DNA of 64,000 nt, from assembly GCF_000374165.1 (NCBI RefSeq), contig NZ_KB893670.1:310041-374040 (forward strand), in the 5' to 3' direction. This DNA comes from Parafrankia elaeagni (GTDB lineage: Bacteria; Actinomycetota; Actinomycetes; Frankiales; Frankiaceae). Position numbers and translations under genes: made by a program. Below are positions 44,509-52,271 of the stretch, piece by piece; positions within the stretch are counted from its first letter, which is position 1, and each line of letters opens with the position of its first letter. The notes under the pieces are model-generated. The model was not told the origin of the DNA. It saw only the letters and a list, made by a program, of their open reading frames with translations, and did not search any database.

Positions 44509-45080
44509 CCGGCACCGTTCCCCGCCGCGGAAGCCGGCCCGGAAGGGGGGAGGTGCCCGGCGCCGGAGTGGCTCGGAGCGGCGTGGTCGGTGTCGCCGCG
44601 CAGCTGGGCGACCGCGTGCGCGACGACCGGGGTGAGCACGCCGATCCCGTCCCGGACACCGCCGGTCGAGCCGGGCAGGTTCACGACGAGCGTGGCCCCG
44701 ACGGTGCCGGCCAGGCCACGGGAGAGGACCGCGGTCGGCACCTTGTCCCGCCCGGCGGCGCGCAGCGCCTCGGCCAGGCCGGGCAGTTCGCGTTCGAGCA
44801 GCCCGCGGGTGGCCTCCGGTGTGACGTCCCGCGGCCCCAGCCCGGTGCCTCCCGTGGTGACCACCAGGTCGGTGCCGGCGTCCGCGGCGGCGCGGATCAC
44901 CGAGGTGATCTCGGCCTGCTCGTCCGGGACGATGACCGCGGCGGGCACGGCGAAACCGAGCGCGGCCAGCGCCTCGACGAGCAGCGGCCCGGAGCGGTCC
45001 GGATAGACGCCGCGGTGGGCCCGGTCGGAGACGGTGACCACCAGTGCCCGGGCGCCGTCCGGCGGCGGCGGGCCGGTCAC
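44505..45080 (-). CDS. mog: MogA/MoaB family molybdopterin-binding protein
   Basis: About 191 residues. It holds the molybdopterin-binding core ALVVTVSDRAHRGVYPDRSG, LVVTTGGTGLGPRDVTPEAT and LVVNLPGSTGGVRDGI. The family adenylylates molybdopterin before metal insertion. The C-terminal 25 residues are disordered. The start is the GTG at 45080, overlapping the moaC stop by GTGA, while the larger frame upstream is only the antisense or shifted shadow of moaC and glp. It is coupled on both sides. Confidence 0.88.
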   Translation of the reverse strand: MTGPPPPDGARALVVTVSDRAHRGVYPDRSGPLLVEALAALGFAVPAAVIVPDEQAEITSVIRAAADAGTDLVVTTGGTGLGPRDVTPEATRGLLERELPGLAEALRAAGRDKVPTAVLSRGLAGTVGATLVVNLPGSTGGVRDGIGVLTPVVAHAVAQLRGDTDHAAPSHSGAGHLPPSGPASAAGNGAG

Positions 45081-45568
45081 CGGGCCCCGCCGCCGCGGTG
45101 CCAGTCCCCCGTCTTCCCGCCGGTCTTGGCGACGACCCGCACGCCGGTGAGCTCGGCCTCCGGGTCGACGGCCTTGATCATGTCGTGCAGCGTGAGGCCG
45201 GCGACGGCGACGGCGGTGAGGGCCTCCATCTCCACCCCGGTCCGGTCCGTGGTGCGCACGGTGGCGGTGATGTCCACACCGTCGTCCAGCACGGTCAGCT
45301 CGACCTTCACCCCGGAGACCGCGATCGGGTGGCAGAGCGGGACGAGGTCCGGAGTGCGCTTGGCCCCCATGATCCCGGCGATGCGGGCGACGGCCAGCGC
45401 GTCTCCCTTGGGGACCCCCTCCCCGCGCAGCAGTTCGATGACGGCCGGCGTGGTCAGCAGCCGGCCAGCGGCGGTGGCCGTGCGTGTCGTCACGTCCTTG
45501 GCGGAGACATCCACCATCCGGGCGGCGCCTCGCTCGTCGACATGGGTGAGCCGCGTCTGGTCGGTCAC
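45077..45568 (-). CDS. moaC: Cyclic pyranopterin monophosphate synthase
   Basis: This 163-residue MoaC makes cyclic pyranopterin monophosphate from the product of MoaA. It shows TRTATAAGRL, the conserved GIMGAKRTPDLVPLCHPI with the active-site Lys-Arg and His, GVEMEALTAV, and DMIKAVDPE near the end. Residues after 150 (KTGGKTGDWHR) are the usual tail, where the lysines take part in catalysis. GTG at 45568 overlaps the glp stop (GTGA). moaA is not in the window, so the rest of the pathway must lie elsewhere. Confidence 0.93.
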   Translation of the reverse strand: MTDQTRLTHVDERGAARMVDVSAKDVTTRTATAAGRLLTTPAVIELLRGEGVPKGDALAVARIAGIMGAKRTPDLVPLCHPIAVSGVKVELTVLDDGVDITATVRTTDRTGVEMEALTAVAVAGLTLHDMIKAVDPEAELTGVRVVAKTGGKTGDWHRGGGAR

Positions 45569-46932
45569 CCGAGGCCCTCACCGGGGCGTGCCCCGCCCGG
45601 GTGGAAGCCGTCGCTCTCCTGGGCGCCGGTGCCGGGCCCGGCCCATTCGGGGTCGGGCAGCAGCAGCGCGGGCAGCCTGGTGCCTGCGGACACCTCGGTG
45701 ACCTCCTCGGGTACGACGAGCAACGCGTGGGCCGACGCCAGGCCCGACAGCTGGTGAGCGCCCTGCCCGCCAGCGGACGTCGCGACCAGTTGGCCGGAGT
45801 CGTCGCGCTCGAGGCGGACCCGGGGAAAGGTACGCTTTCCCGACGGGGAGCGCATCGCTTCACCCACCGTCACGGTGACCGCGCCGGGGTGTGTATCCCC
45901 CACGAGGCCGGTTTCCGCTTTGCCGGTGGCCTTCCACGGCACCTGGGCGGCCAGGGGGGTGACACGGGGTACAAGCCCACGCATCCGCCGCAGTGCGGGG
46001 CGGACGAAAAGTTCGAAGGACACCAGGGCGCTCACCGGGTTCCCGGGCAGCGTGAACACGGGCACGCCGTTCATGACCCCGAATCCCTGTGGTTTGCCGG
46101 GCTGCATCGCGACACGCTCGAACCGCATGTCCGCGTACCTGCTCAGTACCTGCTTGACGACATCCCGGTCACCGACGCTGATCCCGCCGGTCGTGACGAC
46201 GACGTCCGTGCTCTTCAGCAGCACCTCGAACGCGGCGGCGAACTCGTCGGGGTCGTCGGAGACGCCGTCGACCCGGCGGACGATCGCCCCCGCCTCGTGC
46301 GCGGCGGCAGCGATCGCGTGGCTGTTCGAGTCGACGATCTGCCCGGGGCCGAGCGGGGTGCCGACCTCGACGAGCTCGCTCCCCGTGGACAGGACGGCCA
46401 CCCGGGGGCGGGGGTGGACGGCTGGCCGGGCGACGTTCACCGCGGCCAGCAGGCCGATCTGCGCGGCGCCCAGCACCGTGCCGGCGGCGAGGACGAGGTT
46501 GCCGGGGGCGATGTCCTCGCCGGCGCGGCGGACGTGCAGCCCACGCCGGGGGGCCTGGTGGATCCGCACGGTCCCGGTGCCGCCGTCGGTCCACTCGAGC
46601 TGGACGATCGTGTCGGCGCCGGCCGGGAGCGGGGCCCCGGTCATGATCCGCGCGACGGTGCCGGCGAGGAGCGGTCCCGGCCGCACCGGTCCGGCCATGA
46701 TCTCGTCGGAGACGGTCATCGTCACCGGAACGGCCTCGCTCGCGGCCGCCACCTCGGCTGCGCGTGCCGCATAGCCGTCCATCGCCGAGTTGTCGAACCC
46801 GGGCACGGCGACTGTTGCCCGGACGTCGGCAGCCAGCACGCATCCGTGTGCCTCCCGGAGCACGGTCCGGCGCGGGGCCATTGGTACGATTGCGTCCAGA
46901 ATGTCCGAAGCGTGCTGGTCTACCGTTTTCAT
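45565..46932 (-). CDS. glp: Gephyrin-like molybdotransferase Glp (MoeA family)
   Basis: This 455-residue protein has the four-domain MoeA plan: VPGFDNSAMDGYAARAA at about 42-58, an IMTGAPLPAGADTIV block, the molybdopterin-binding core VAVLSTGSELVEVGTPLGPG, VVVTTGGISVGDRDVVK, PGKPQGFG and FTLPGNPVSALVSFE, and a beta-barrel C-terminal domain. The family inserts molybdate into molybdopterin. The copy placed with GlpR-type genes in actinobacteria instead serves, or also serves, as a divisome scaffold. The ATG at 46932 starts MKTVDQHASDILD, a normal N-terminus; the longer frame to 47043 lacks support. Confidence 0.87.
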   Translation of the reverse strand: MKTVDQHASDILDAIVPMAPRRTVLREAHGCVLAADVRATVAVPGFDNSAMDGYAARAAEVAAASEAVPVTMTVSDEIMAGPVRPGPLLAGTVARIMTGAPLPAGADTIVQLEWTDGGTGTVRIHQAPRRGLHVRRAGEDIAPGNLVLAAGTVLGAAQIGLLAAVNVARPAVHPRPRVAVLSTGSELVEVGTPLGPGQIVDSNSHAIAAAAHEAGAIVRRVDGVSDDPDEFAAAFEVLLKSTDVVVTTGGISVGDRDVVKQVLSRYADMRFERVAMQPGKPQGFGVMNGVPVFTLPGNPVSALVSFELFVRPALRRMRGLVPRVTPLAAQVPWKATGKAETGLVGDTHPGAVTVTVGEAMRSPSGKRTFPRVRLERDDSGQLVATSAGGQGAHQLSGLASAHALLVVPEEVTEVSAGTRLPALLLPDPEWAGPGTGAQESDGFHPGGARPGEGLG

Positions 46933-47204
46933 ATGTACCGTCCGTTCTTTGCACTTCTGTTCTGGCCGGTCGTCCTTCGCGTCAGCGGTGAGCGGGACAG
47001 CAGGACATGACGGCTGCTGAGACGGGCTCCGCCAGCCGTTCACCCAAGGGACATTTCCCGGCCCTGGTCAGACGCCGGGCAGACGCGCTTCCAGGGCCCC
47101 ACACAATTGCGCACGAAGATGCCCGACCAGTCTGCCCGCCCGCGGAAATGCTCTCCAGCAAGGGTCCACCGGAACGCAGTCCCGATCGCATATTCGGAAG
47201 TGCG

Positions 47205-47252
47205 TGGTCACGTCTTGTCAACACCCGCTGGTCACGGCCCGTCAACACCTCC
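47205..47252. repeat. Two tandem 24-bp units upstream of glp
   Basis: TGGTCACGTCTTGTCAACAC with CCGC, then TGGTCACGGCCCGTCAACAC with CTCC, differ at six positions. Each unit carries the half-sites GGTCACG and GTCAAC. The spacing suits a two-site regulator binding ahead of the glp operon. Confidence 0.45.
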
Positions 47253-47342
47253 TCGGCCCCCTGACACCGCCCGCGCGGAAGCCGGTGTGAGCCCTGCCCG
47301 GCCCGGCCCTGCCCGGCCCGCTGCCGCGGCTCGCTGCCGCGG

Positions 47343-47369
47343 CCCGCGGGCGGCAGGTGGGCCCGCGGG
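47343..47369 (-). terminator. GC hairpin after galU
   Basis: CCCGCGGGC at 47343-47351 pairs perfectly with GCCCGCGGG at 47361-47369 (9-nt loop), 38 nt past the galU stop. More GC self-complementarity lies just beyond it. Confidence 0.6.
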
Positions 47370-47406
47370 CGGGCGGGACATCGTCAGGCCTCGAATCCGG
47401 GACGTC

Positions 47407-48546
47407 TCAGGCCTCGGCCTTGGGGCCGCCGGCGGCCACGTACTCCTCAAGCCACGGGTAGAAGTCGGGTCCCAGGTCCTGGCGCTCACTGGCCAGCCGG
47501 ACGATCGCCTTCAGGTAGTCGAGCCGGTCCCCGGTGTCGTAGCGGCGGCCGGTGAACACGACGCCGTGCACGGGCACGGCCGCGTCCGGGTCGTCGCCGG
47601 CCTGCTCCGCCAACATCCGCAGGGCGTCGGTGAGCTGGATCTCGTCGCCCCTGCCAGGCGGCGTCGACCGAAGGACGTCGAAGATCTCCGGCGGCAGCAC
47701 GTAGCGCCCGATGACGGCCAGATTGCTCGGCGCCTCGTGCACCGGCGGCTTCTCGACCAGGTCGGTGATGCGAACCGTCCGGTAGCGGGCGGACGACCGG
47801 CCCGCCGGGTCCACCGGGTCCGCGGGACCACGCGGTTCCGCAAGGTGCGGCTCCGCCAGGTGCAGCGGAGATGCGGGGCCGCCCGCGGCCAGGTCCGCCA
47901 GGCCGGTCGGGTCCACGAGGCCGGTCGTACCGGCGGTGCTGCCCAGGCCGGCGGTGCTGCCCGAGCCGGCGGTGCTGCCCGAGCCGGCGGTGCTCGTCGG
48001 GTCCGCCCCGACGGTGCCCGCGGCGATCGTGGCCACGCCGTACATGGAGACAGCCTCTTCGGGCACCTCCATCAGTGCCACCACCGCGCCGCCGTGCCGC
48101 GCCTGCACCGCCAGCATCTCGACCAGCAACGGGTCACGTTCGTCGATGAGGTCGTCGCCGAGCAGGACCGCGAACGCCTCGGCGCCCACGTGCGCGGCAG
48201 CGCAGAGCACGGCATGGCCCAGCCCCCGCGGTGACGGCTGGCGCACGGAGTGGACCTCTGCCAGCTCCGTGGACGCACGGACCCGCTGAAGGCGGGTTTT
48301 GTCCCCTTTGCGCTCGAGTGCCGCCTCCACTTCGGCCTCTCGGTCGAAGTGGTCCTCGATGGCCTTCTTCGAACGGCTCGTGACCAACAGGACGTCCCGG
48401 AGACCAGCCCGTGACGCCTCCTCGACGACGTATTCGATCGCCGGTCTGTCGACGACAGGTAGCATCTCTTTGGGAACCGACTTCGTCGCGGGCAGGAACC
48501 GGGTTCCCAGACCCGCGGCGGGAATGACCGCCTTCGTCACCAGCAT
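47407..48546 (-). CDS. galU: UTP-glucose-1-phosphate uridylyltransferase with expanded loop
   Basis: This 379-residue enzyme makes UDP-glucose from UTP and glucose 1-phosphate. The signature AVIPAAGLGTRFLPATKSVP with KEMLPVVDRP is intact, as are FAVLLGDDLID, VRITDLVEKP, VIGRYVLPPEIFDVL and DTGDRLDYLKAIV. Between YGVATIAAG and the VRITDLVEKP strand it carries about 75 extra low-complexity residues, including three TAGSGS-like units, where usual members have about ten. The start is the ATG at 48546. It is divergent from the folate cyclo-ligase gene and feeds UDP-glucose to glycan pathways such as the large locus to its left. Confidence 0.92.
   Translation of the reverse strand: MLVTKAVIPAAGLGTRFLPATKSVPKEMLPVVDRPAIEYVVEEASRAGLRDVLLVTSRSKKAIEDHFDREAEVEAALERKGDKTRLQRVRASTELAEVHSVRQPSPRGLGHAVLCAAAHVGAEAFAVLLGDDLIDERDPLLVEMLAVQARHGGAVVALMEVPEEAVSMYGVATIAAGTVGADPTSTAGSGSTAGSGSTAGLGSTAGTTGLVDPTGLADLAAGGPASPLHLAEPHLAEPRGPADPVDPAGRSSARYRTVRITDLVEKPPVHEAPSNLAVIGRYVLPPEIFDVLRSTPPGRGDEIQLTDALRMLAEQAGDDPDAAVPVHGVVFTGRRYDTGDRLDYLKAIVRLASERQDLGPDFYPWLEEYVAAGGPKAEA
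47931..48001. repeat. 18-bp tandem repeat inside galU
   Basis: The unit CGGCGGTGCTGCCCGAGC occurs at 47949-47966 and 47967-47984, with a near-copy at 47931-47948 and a degenerate one from 47985. The unit is six codons, so frame is kept and copy changes lengthen the loop of GalU. Confidence 0.85.
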
Positions 48547-49087
48547 GGGCGAAACCTTAGTCCGCCAAGGGGTGTCGGAGCACCACGGCACCGGGGCACT
48601 GGGCGTGCCCAACAAACCGCGCGGCGACCGGGCCAAGGCCCGTCCCGAGGCCTGTCCCGTGTGCCCGCCTCGACACCTCTCCTGCCATCGCGTCAGCGCG
48701 GCGCGGGGTGAGGGCAGTCGGCGCTGGGAGTCCGCCAGCGGATCCACCCCCCACCATCGAGGGGTCCGTCCACCACTCTGCGTGCTCGACCCGAGGGTTC
48801 TCGCCGACAACATCCGGCACCATGGTCACCCGTCCGCGCTCGGTACGTCACGCTCGCCGGACGCCCGCCGACACCGCCGGGCCGGGCCGGCGGGTCAGCG
48901 TCGAGCAGGCCCCCACGTGCGGGTCGATCACGGTACCGTGAGGCCTTCGCCAGTGGAGATGTCACGCCGATGGCGCCCGGGCGGATCATCATCCGCCGCC
49001 CGGACACGCGCGGAAGCGGGGCACCCAAGGGCTCGGGTGACGGGGCCGGCCGGCCTCGGGCGACCGATGCCCGCGCGGAGGGTGGGG
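48547..49087. other. Divergent promoter region galU / cyclo-ligase
   Basis: This 540-bp region lies between two genes transcribed away from each other, so at least two promoters are expected. Frames crossing it are open in places but show no start with a ribosome site until 49088. No clear hairpin or promoter boxes were identified. Confidence 0.4.
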
Positions 49088-49924
49088 ATGGCTTTGACCG
49101 GAGGTACCGTCACCGGCAGTGACGTGGTGGGCCGGTCCGGCTCGGAGCAGAACGCGCCGGGCTCCGCCACCGGCGCGGCCTCCCTCGACGGCCCCGTCCT
49201 GGGTACGGGGCACCTCGGCACGCCGCCTCTCGCCGCGTCATCTGCCGGCGGCTCCGCCGCGGGAAGGTCCTCCGCCGGGGCTTCCTCCGCGGGAGCGGCC
49301 TTCATCACGGCGTCCTCCCCGGAGGCGTCATCCCCGGAGACGTCCGCCGCCGGAGCGGCGGAGGAACGGCCACGGCCCAAGATCGCGCTGCGCAGGCGGC
49401 TGCTCGCGCTGCGCCGGGCAGGCGTCCTGCCGGATCCGGCGGTCCTGACCGAGCGGGTACTGGCACTGCCCGAGGTGGCCCGGGCCACCTGCGTGGCGGC
49501 CTATGTCGGCATGACCGACGAACCGGACACGACCGAGCTGCTGGCCCGGCTGCGGGCCCGAGGCGTACGGGTCCTGTTGCCGGTCGTGCGGGCAGACCTC
49601 GATCTGGACTTCCGCGAGTTCGGGGGCACCCTGGTGCCCGGCGCCATGGGCACCCGCGAACCACCGCCGAGCGCCACCCATGTGGAGCTCGGGGAGGCGG
49701 AGGTGATCATCGTTCCCGCCCTCGCCGCGGACGAGGCCGGGAACCGTCTGGGCCGCGGGGGCGGCTCGTACGACCGCGCCCTGACCAGGACGGCCCCCGC
49801 CACTCCGGTGATCGCTCTGCTCCACGACCGGGAGGTCCTCGGCGACGTGCCCGCGGAGGCCCATGACAGGCGTGTGACGATCATTGTCACGCAGTCCAGA
49901 ACCGTCCGCCCGGCCTCGCTGTGA
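49088..49924 (+). CDS. 5-formyltetrahydrofolate cyclo-ligase with N-terminal extension
   Basis: The enzyme converts 5-formyltetrahydrofolate to 5,10-methenyltetrahydrofolate with ATP. The catalytic domain covers about residues 95-278: KIALRRRLLALRRAG, VAAYVGMTDEPDT, FREFGGTLVPGAMGTREPP, VIIVPALAADEAGNRLGRGG with GSYDRAL (usual GYGGGYYDR), and VLGDVPAEAHDRRV. The first 95 residues are an Ala/Ser/Gly-rich, probably disordered extension not typical of the family. GGAGGG sits about 7 nt before the ATG at 49088. A shorter start inside the extension cannot be excluded. fmdB follows 90 bp downstream. Confidence 0.86.
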   Translation: MALTGGTVTGSDVVGRSGSEQNAPGSATGAASLDGPVLGTGHLGTPPLAASSAGGSAAGRSSAGASSAGAAFITASSPEASSPETSAAGAAEERPRPKIALRRRLLALRRAGVLPDPAVLTERVLALPEVARATCVAAYVGMTDEPDTTELLARLRARGVRVLLPVVRADLDLDFREFGGTLVPGAMGTREPPPSATHVELGEAEVIIVPALAADEAGNRLGRGGGSYDRALTRTAPATPVIALLHDREVLGDVPAEAHDRRVTIIVTQSRTVRPASL

Positions 49925-50015
49925 CTCCCGAGCCGGCATTCCGGAAGCCATCAGGCGCTCTCAGGCGTTAGAGTTGGCAGTCCCTACCGCCGAGTGCCAA
50001 CTTCGGGAGGAGTCC

Positions 50016-50375
50016 GTGCCGACCTACCAGTACCGCTGCACAGCCTGCGGGCATGATCTTGAGGCCGTGCAGAGCTTCAGTGACGCGGCGCTGACCGAGT
50101 GTCCTGCTTGCACGGGCCAGCTTCGGAAGGTGTTCAGCTCCGTAGGCCTCGTCTTCAAGGGCAGCGGTTTCTACAAGACCGACAGCCGTTCGGGATCCTC
50201 CTCGGGAGTCCCGGCCCGGCCCAAGGAGTCGTCGACGAGCTCGTCCGACGGCGACTCGTCCAGCAAGAGCTCCGCGTCCGCCGAGAGCAGCACGTCCGGC
50301 GGCACGTCGAGTTCGACGGCGTCGTCTGACAGCAGCTCGTCGACGAGCGCGGCCTCCAGCACCGCGGCGGCCTGA
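50016..50375 (+). CDS. FmdB-type zinc ribbon protein
   Basis: This 119-residue protein has an N-terminal zinc ribbon (VPTYQYRCTACGHDLEAVQS, then TECPACTGQLRKVFSSVGLV), with the four cysteines in CXXC pairs, followed by FKGSGFYKTD. The rest is a poly-Ser/Ala tail. FmdB-like ribbons are found across bacteria; the founding member regulates amide use, but most have no known task. In actinomycetes it usually sits next to the folate cyclo-ligase gene as here. GGGAGGAG lies before the GTG at 50016. Confidence 0.88.
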   Translation: MPTYQYRCTACGHDLEAVQSFSDAALTECPACTGQLRKVFSSVGLVFKGSGFYKTDSRSGSSSGVPARPKESSTSSSDGDSSSKSSASAESSTSGGTSSSTASSDSSSSTSAASSTAAA

Positions 50376-50408
50376 CCGGGCGCTCAGACTCCCGGCACGT
50401 CACCATCC

Positions 50409-50442
50409 AGCCCCCGGCCACACCGTTCCACGGCCGGGGGCT
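50409..50442 (+). terminator. Hairpin terminator of fmdB
   Basis: AGCCCCCGGCC (50409-50419) pairs perfectly over 11 bp with GGCCGGGGGCT (50432-50442) around a 12-nt loop, 34 nt after the stop. Confidence 0.8.
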
Positions 50443-50762
50443 GTGCCGTGCCCGGAGGCCCGGGGTTCCAGGGGCCCGCCGCCCGGGGCGCGGGCGAAGC
50501 CCCGCCAGACCGTCTCGTCGCCGGCCTCATCCCCCGCCGCCCGGTCACGACAACCAGCGCCTGCCGCCATCCTTCTTCCGGCGCTCCGCACTCCGCGGAC
50601 CCGGCACTGACGCTGCTCCGGCACCTCCGAACATGCTGCTCCGACACCTCCGAACACTGCCTGTCGAACACGCCTTCCGAACGCACCGACTCGTCATTCC
50701 GCGGTGCGGACCAGCGCGGACACAGGAGACGATTGGCTCAATGAATCTCCCCGTTGCACTTC

Positions 50763-50780
50763 TCCATGCAATTGCATGGA
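50763..50780. promoter_or_regulatory. 18-bp perfect palindrome, possible operator
   Basis: TCCATGCAATTGCATGGA is fully self-complementary with no spacer and is A/T-rich for this genome. It is more than 300 bp from any called start, so what it controls is unclear. Confidence 0.45.
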
Positions 50781-51118
50781 GGGAAGGGAGTGGCACGCCC
50801 GCCGGCCGGCATGGGGTCGGCCCTGGCCGGACCACTACGCCTACCCGCGGCACCCTCGGAGCACGCTAACGCATCCAGCGCACAGCAGGATCCGAATACC
50901 GTCAACCTACGGGATCGGAACGGTTTCCTCCGCTTGAAGCCGACCGAAACCCCGCGCAGGCCAGCACCTGACGACCGGCTATCGGGCGCATTGCCCGTTT
51001 CACGTTCCGCTCGGCGGAGCGCCCGGAAGCCCACGCCTGCAGCACATCCGGGTCGCCCGGGGAACCCGGGCCGACTCGGCCGATCGGAGCTGCAGCACCC
51101 CCACCCCGGGAGGGCGCC

Positions 51119-51349
51119 CTACTGTTTGCGTCGGCGATAGTGCTCCACGATCCACGCGTCAACCTCACGCTTGCGCCAAACTCTGGTCCCTTTGGCTCCG
51201 CTGCCGGCCGGAGCGTTGATGACCTGCAGAGGCTCGGGAAACTTGGAGTCCTTGCGGGTCCAGTAGTCCACGGCCTGTCGCGTGATCTTGAGTTGGAACG
51301 CGATGTCCCCGATGCCCACCAACTGCTCACCGTCGTCCACGACGAACAT
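51119..51349 (-). CDS. Small AlpA/MerR-like HTH DNA-binding protein
   Basis: This 76-residue protein is built around a winged helix-turn-helix. VGIGDIAFQLKITRQAVDYW gives the helix-turn-helix, FPEPLQVIN the wing, and TRVWRKREVDAWIVEHYRR the closing helix, the pattern of AlpA-type excisionases and single-domain MerR-like regulators. The ATG at 51349 is used; a GTG at 51358 is possible. A -35/-10-like pair lies 30-58 bp upstream. It is divergent from a small hypothetical gene 78 bp away, which it may regulate along with itself. Confidence 0.78.
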   Translation of the reverse strand: MFVVDDGEQLVGIGDIAFQLKITRQAVDYWTRKDSKFPEPLQVINAPAGSGAKGTRVWRKREVDAWIVEHYRRRKQ

Positions 51350-51378
51350 CGTAACCACTTTGCTCTTGCCCAAGAACC

Positions 51379-51407
51379 TCGCTAGGGTCGTTTTTGCTTT
51401 CTGACAA
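51379..51407 (-). promoter_or_regulatory. Possible promoter of the HTH gene
   Basis: TTGTCA (51407-51402) and TAGCGA (51384-51379) are separated by 17 nt on the minus strand. The -35 matches TTGACA in five of six positions; the -10 is weaker. Confidence 0.3.
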
Positions 51408-51427
51408 ATAATGGTGTGGAGGAAACC

Positions 51428-51745
51428 ATGGCCGCAGCACCCGGCGGGCACGACGAGATCGGCCAGCTCATTGACCGTGACGAGGCATACGACGAAGATC
51501 CGTGCGGAGACCCTCCGCTGCTGGTAGCCCGCTACCGGGCCTCGCTGCGCGCGGTCCTGGCGGCCAGGCCGGCGCAGCCCGACACACAGGCCCGAACCTG
51601 GACCGGCCAGGAGCGCGAGGCTTATCTCGCCGGCGGCCGGGCAACCCTGCGAGCGGTCGTCGGCGCTGTGGCGGCCGCCCTCACGGAACACCCGCCGGGG
51701 CCCGCCCGGGTGGGTCGGCCCACCCAACCGGCGGCGCGCGAGTAG
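51428..51745 (+). CDS. Small hypothetical protein
   Basis: This 105-residue acidic protein begins MAAAPGGHDEIGQLIDRDEA, has a central helical part (VARYRASLRAVLAARP, YLAGGRATLRAVVGAVAAAL) and no motif I can name. A clear ribosome site (GGAGGAAACC before ATG 51428) and consistent G/C third positions make it a real gene. It diverges from the HTH regulator, a layout often seen for a regulator and its target. Confidence 0.6.
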   Translation: MAAAPGGHDEIGQLIDRDEAYDEDPCGDPPLLVARYRASLRAVLAARPAQPDTQARTWTGQEREAYLAGGRATLRAVVGAVAAALTEHPPGPARVGRPTQPAARE

Positions 51746-52008
51746 CAGCCGGCCCCAGCCCAACCCGAACCCGGCACGAACACCGCACGGCACGGCACGG
51801 CACGGGCATCGACCTGAGCGGCACCATGCCCGTGTCGTCGTACTCCCCTGGCGGTGGGACGCCGGTAGATTGGCCGCCGCCGGCACCGGACGCAGCCCTC
51901 CCGGGCCGGCGTCCGGCACGACCCGATGGACGGACCGACGGACCGACGGACGGCCTGCGAACAACTGCCCGAAGGGCAGAGGCCGCCCGGCGATCGAAGG
52001 AGATCATC
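51746..52008. other. Short tandem repeats between two small genes
   Basis: Four CGGCA-type pentamers in a row occur near 51787-51810, and GGACCGAC is repeated at about 51932-51952. Otherwise nothing was recognised; the region is a plausible 5' leader for the 48-residue gene. Confidence 0.45.
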
Positions 52009-52155
52009 ATGGGCCACACGCCGCTGCCCGGCGACGAGCTCCCCAGCGATGAGCGGGAGATCGGCTGGGGCGACGACATCCTGGTCGAGGACGATGCCGA
52101 CACCGACCTCGCCCGGTTCCTGGAGGACCTGCCGCCGCACCACGTCGACCGCTGA
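52009..52155 (+). CDS. Small acidic protein, 48 residues
   Basis: AAGGAGATC stands 3-4 nt before the ATG, one of the best ribosome sites in the window. The product begins MGHTPLPGDELPSDEREIGW and continues with an Asp-rich patch (DDILVEDDADTDLARFLEDL). No family is recognised. Strong acidity and small size would suit an inhibitor or a DNA/protein mimic, but that is only a guess. Confidence 0.55.
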   Translation: MGHTPLPGDELPSDEREIGWGDDILVEDDADTDLARFLEDLPPHHVDR

Positions 52156-52271
52156 CGGCGCCGGCCTCAGCCCCGTCGGTCCCAAGCCCCGTCGCCGGCG
52201 GCGCGGCGGGCCGCCCCGGGCCGGGGGCCGCCACTGTGATGTGCGATACACCCGCTTGAGCTAGAACACAA

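Larger units (their letters stand above)
46933..47406. other. Region between galU and glp, 474 bp
   Basis: Promoter-side region for glp on the minus strand. It contains a terminator-like hairpin for galU (47343-47369) and two tandem 24-bp units (47205-47252). A TTGACA lies on the minus strand at 47221-47216, but the best -10-like GAATAT is 20 nt away, longer than usual. Confidence 0.45.
50376..51118. other. Intergenic region between fmdB and HTH gene, 743 bp
   Basis: It contains the fmdB terminator (50409-50442), a pair of related 23-bp units near 50609-50660 (TGCTCCGGCACCTCCGAACA and TGCTCCGACACCTCCGAACA), and an 18-bp perfect palindrome at 50763-50780. No gene could be supported: no frame combines a start, ribosome site and codon bias. 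Confidence 0.5.

Noticed and set aside
44505-45863. Longer version of mog starting at 45863
   Set aside because: The first 260 residues shadow moaC and glp and are Arg/Ala/Pro-rich; the mog fold starts at the GTG at 45080.
46933-47190. Long glp leader as a molybdenum-cofactor riboswitch
   Set aside because: I could not recognise the conserved stems of that motif, and the transcription start is unknown.
47931-48001. Tandem repeat as a CRISPR array
   Set aside because: Units are 18 bp with no spacers, in frame inside galU, and no cas genes are present. The same applies to the arrays in the kinase and glpR genes.
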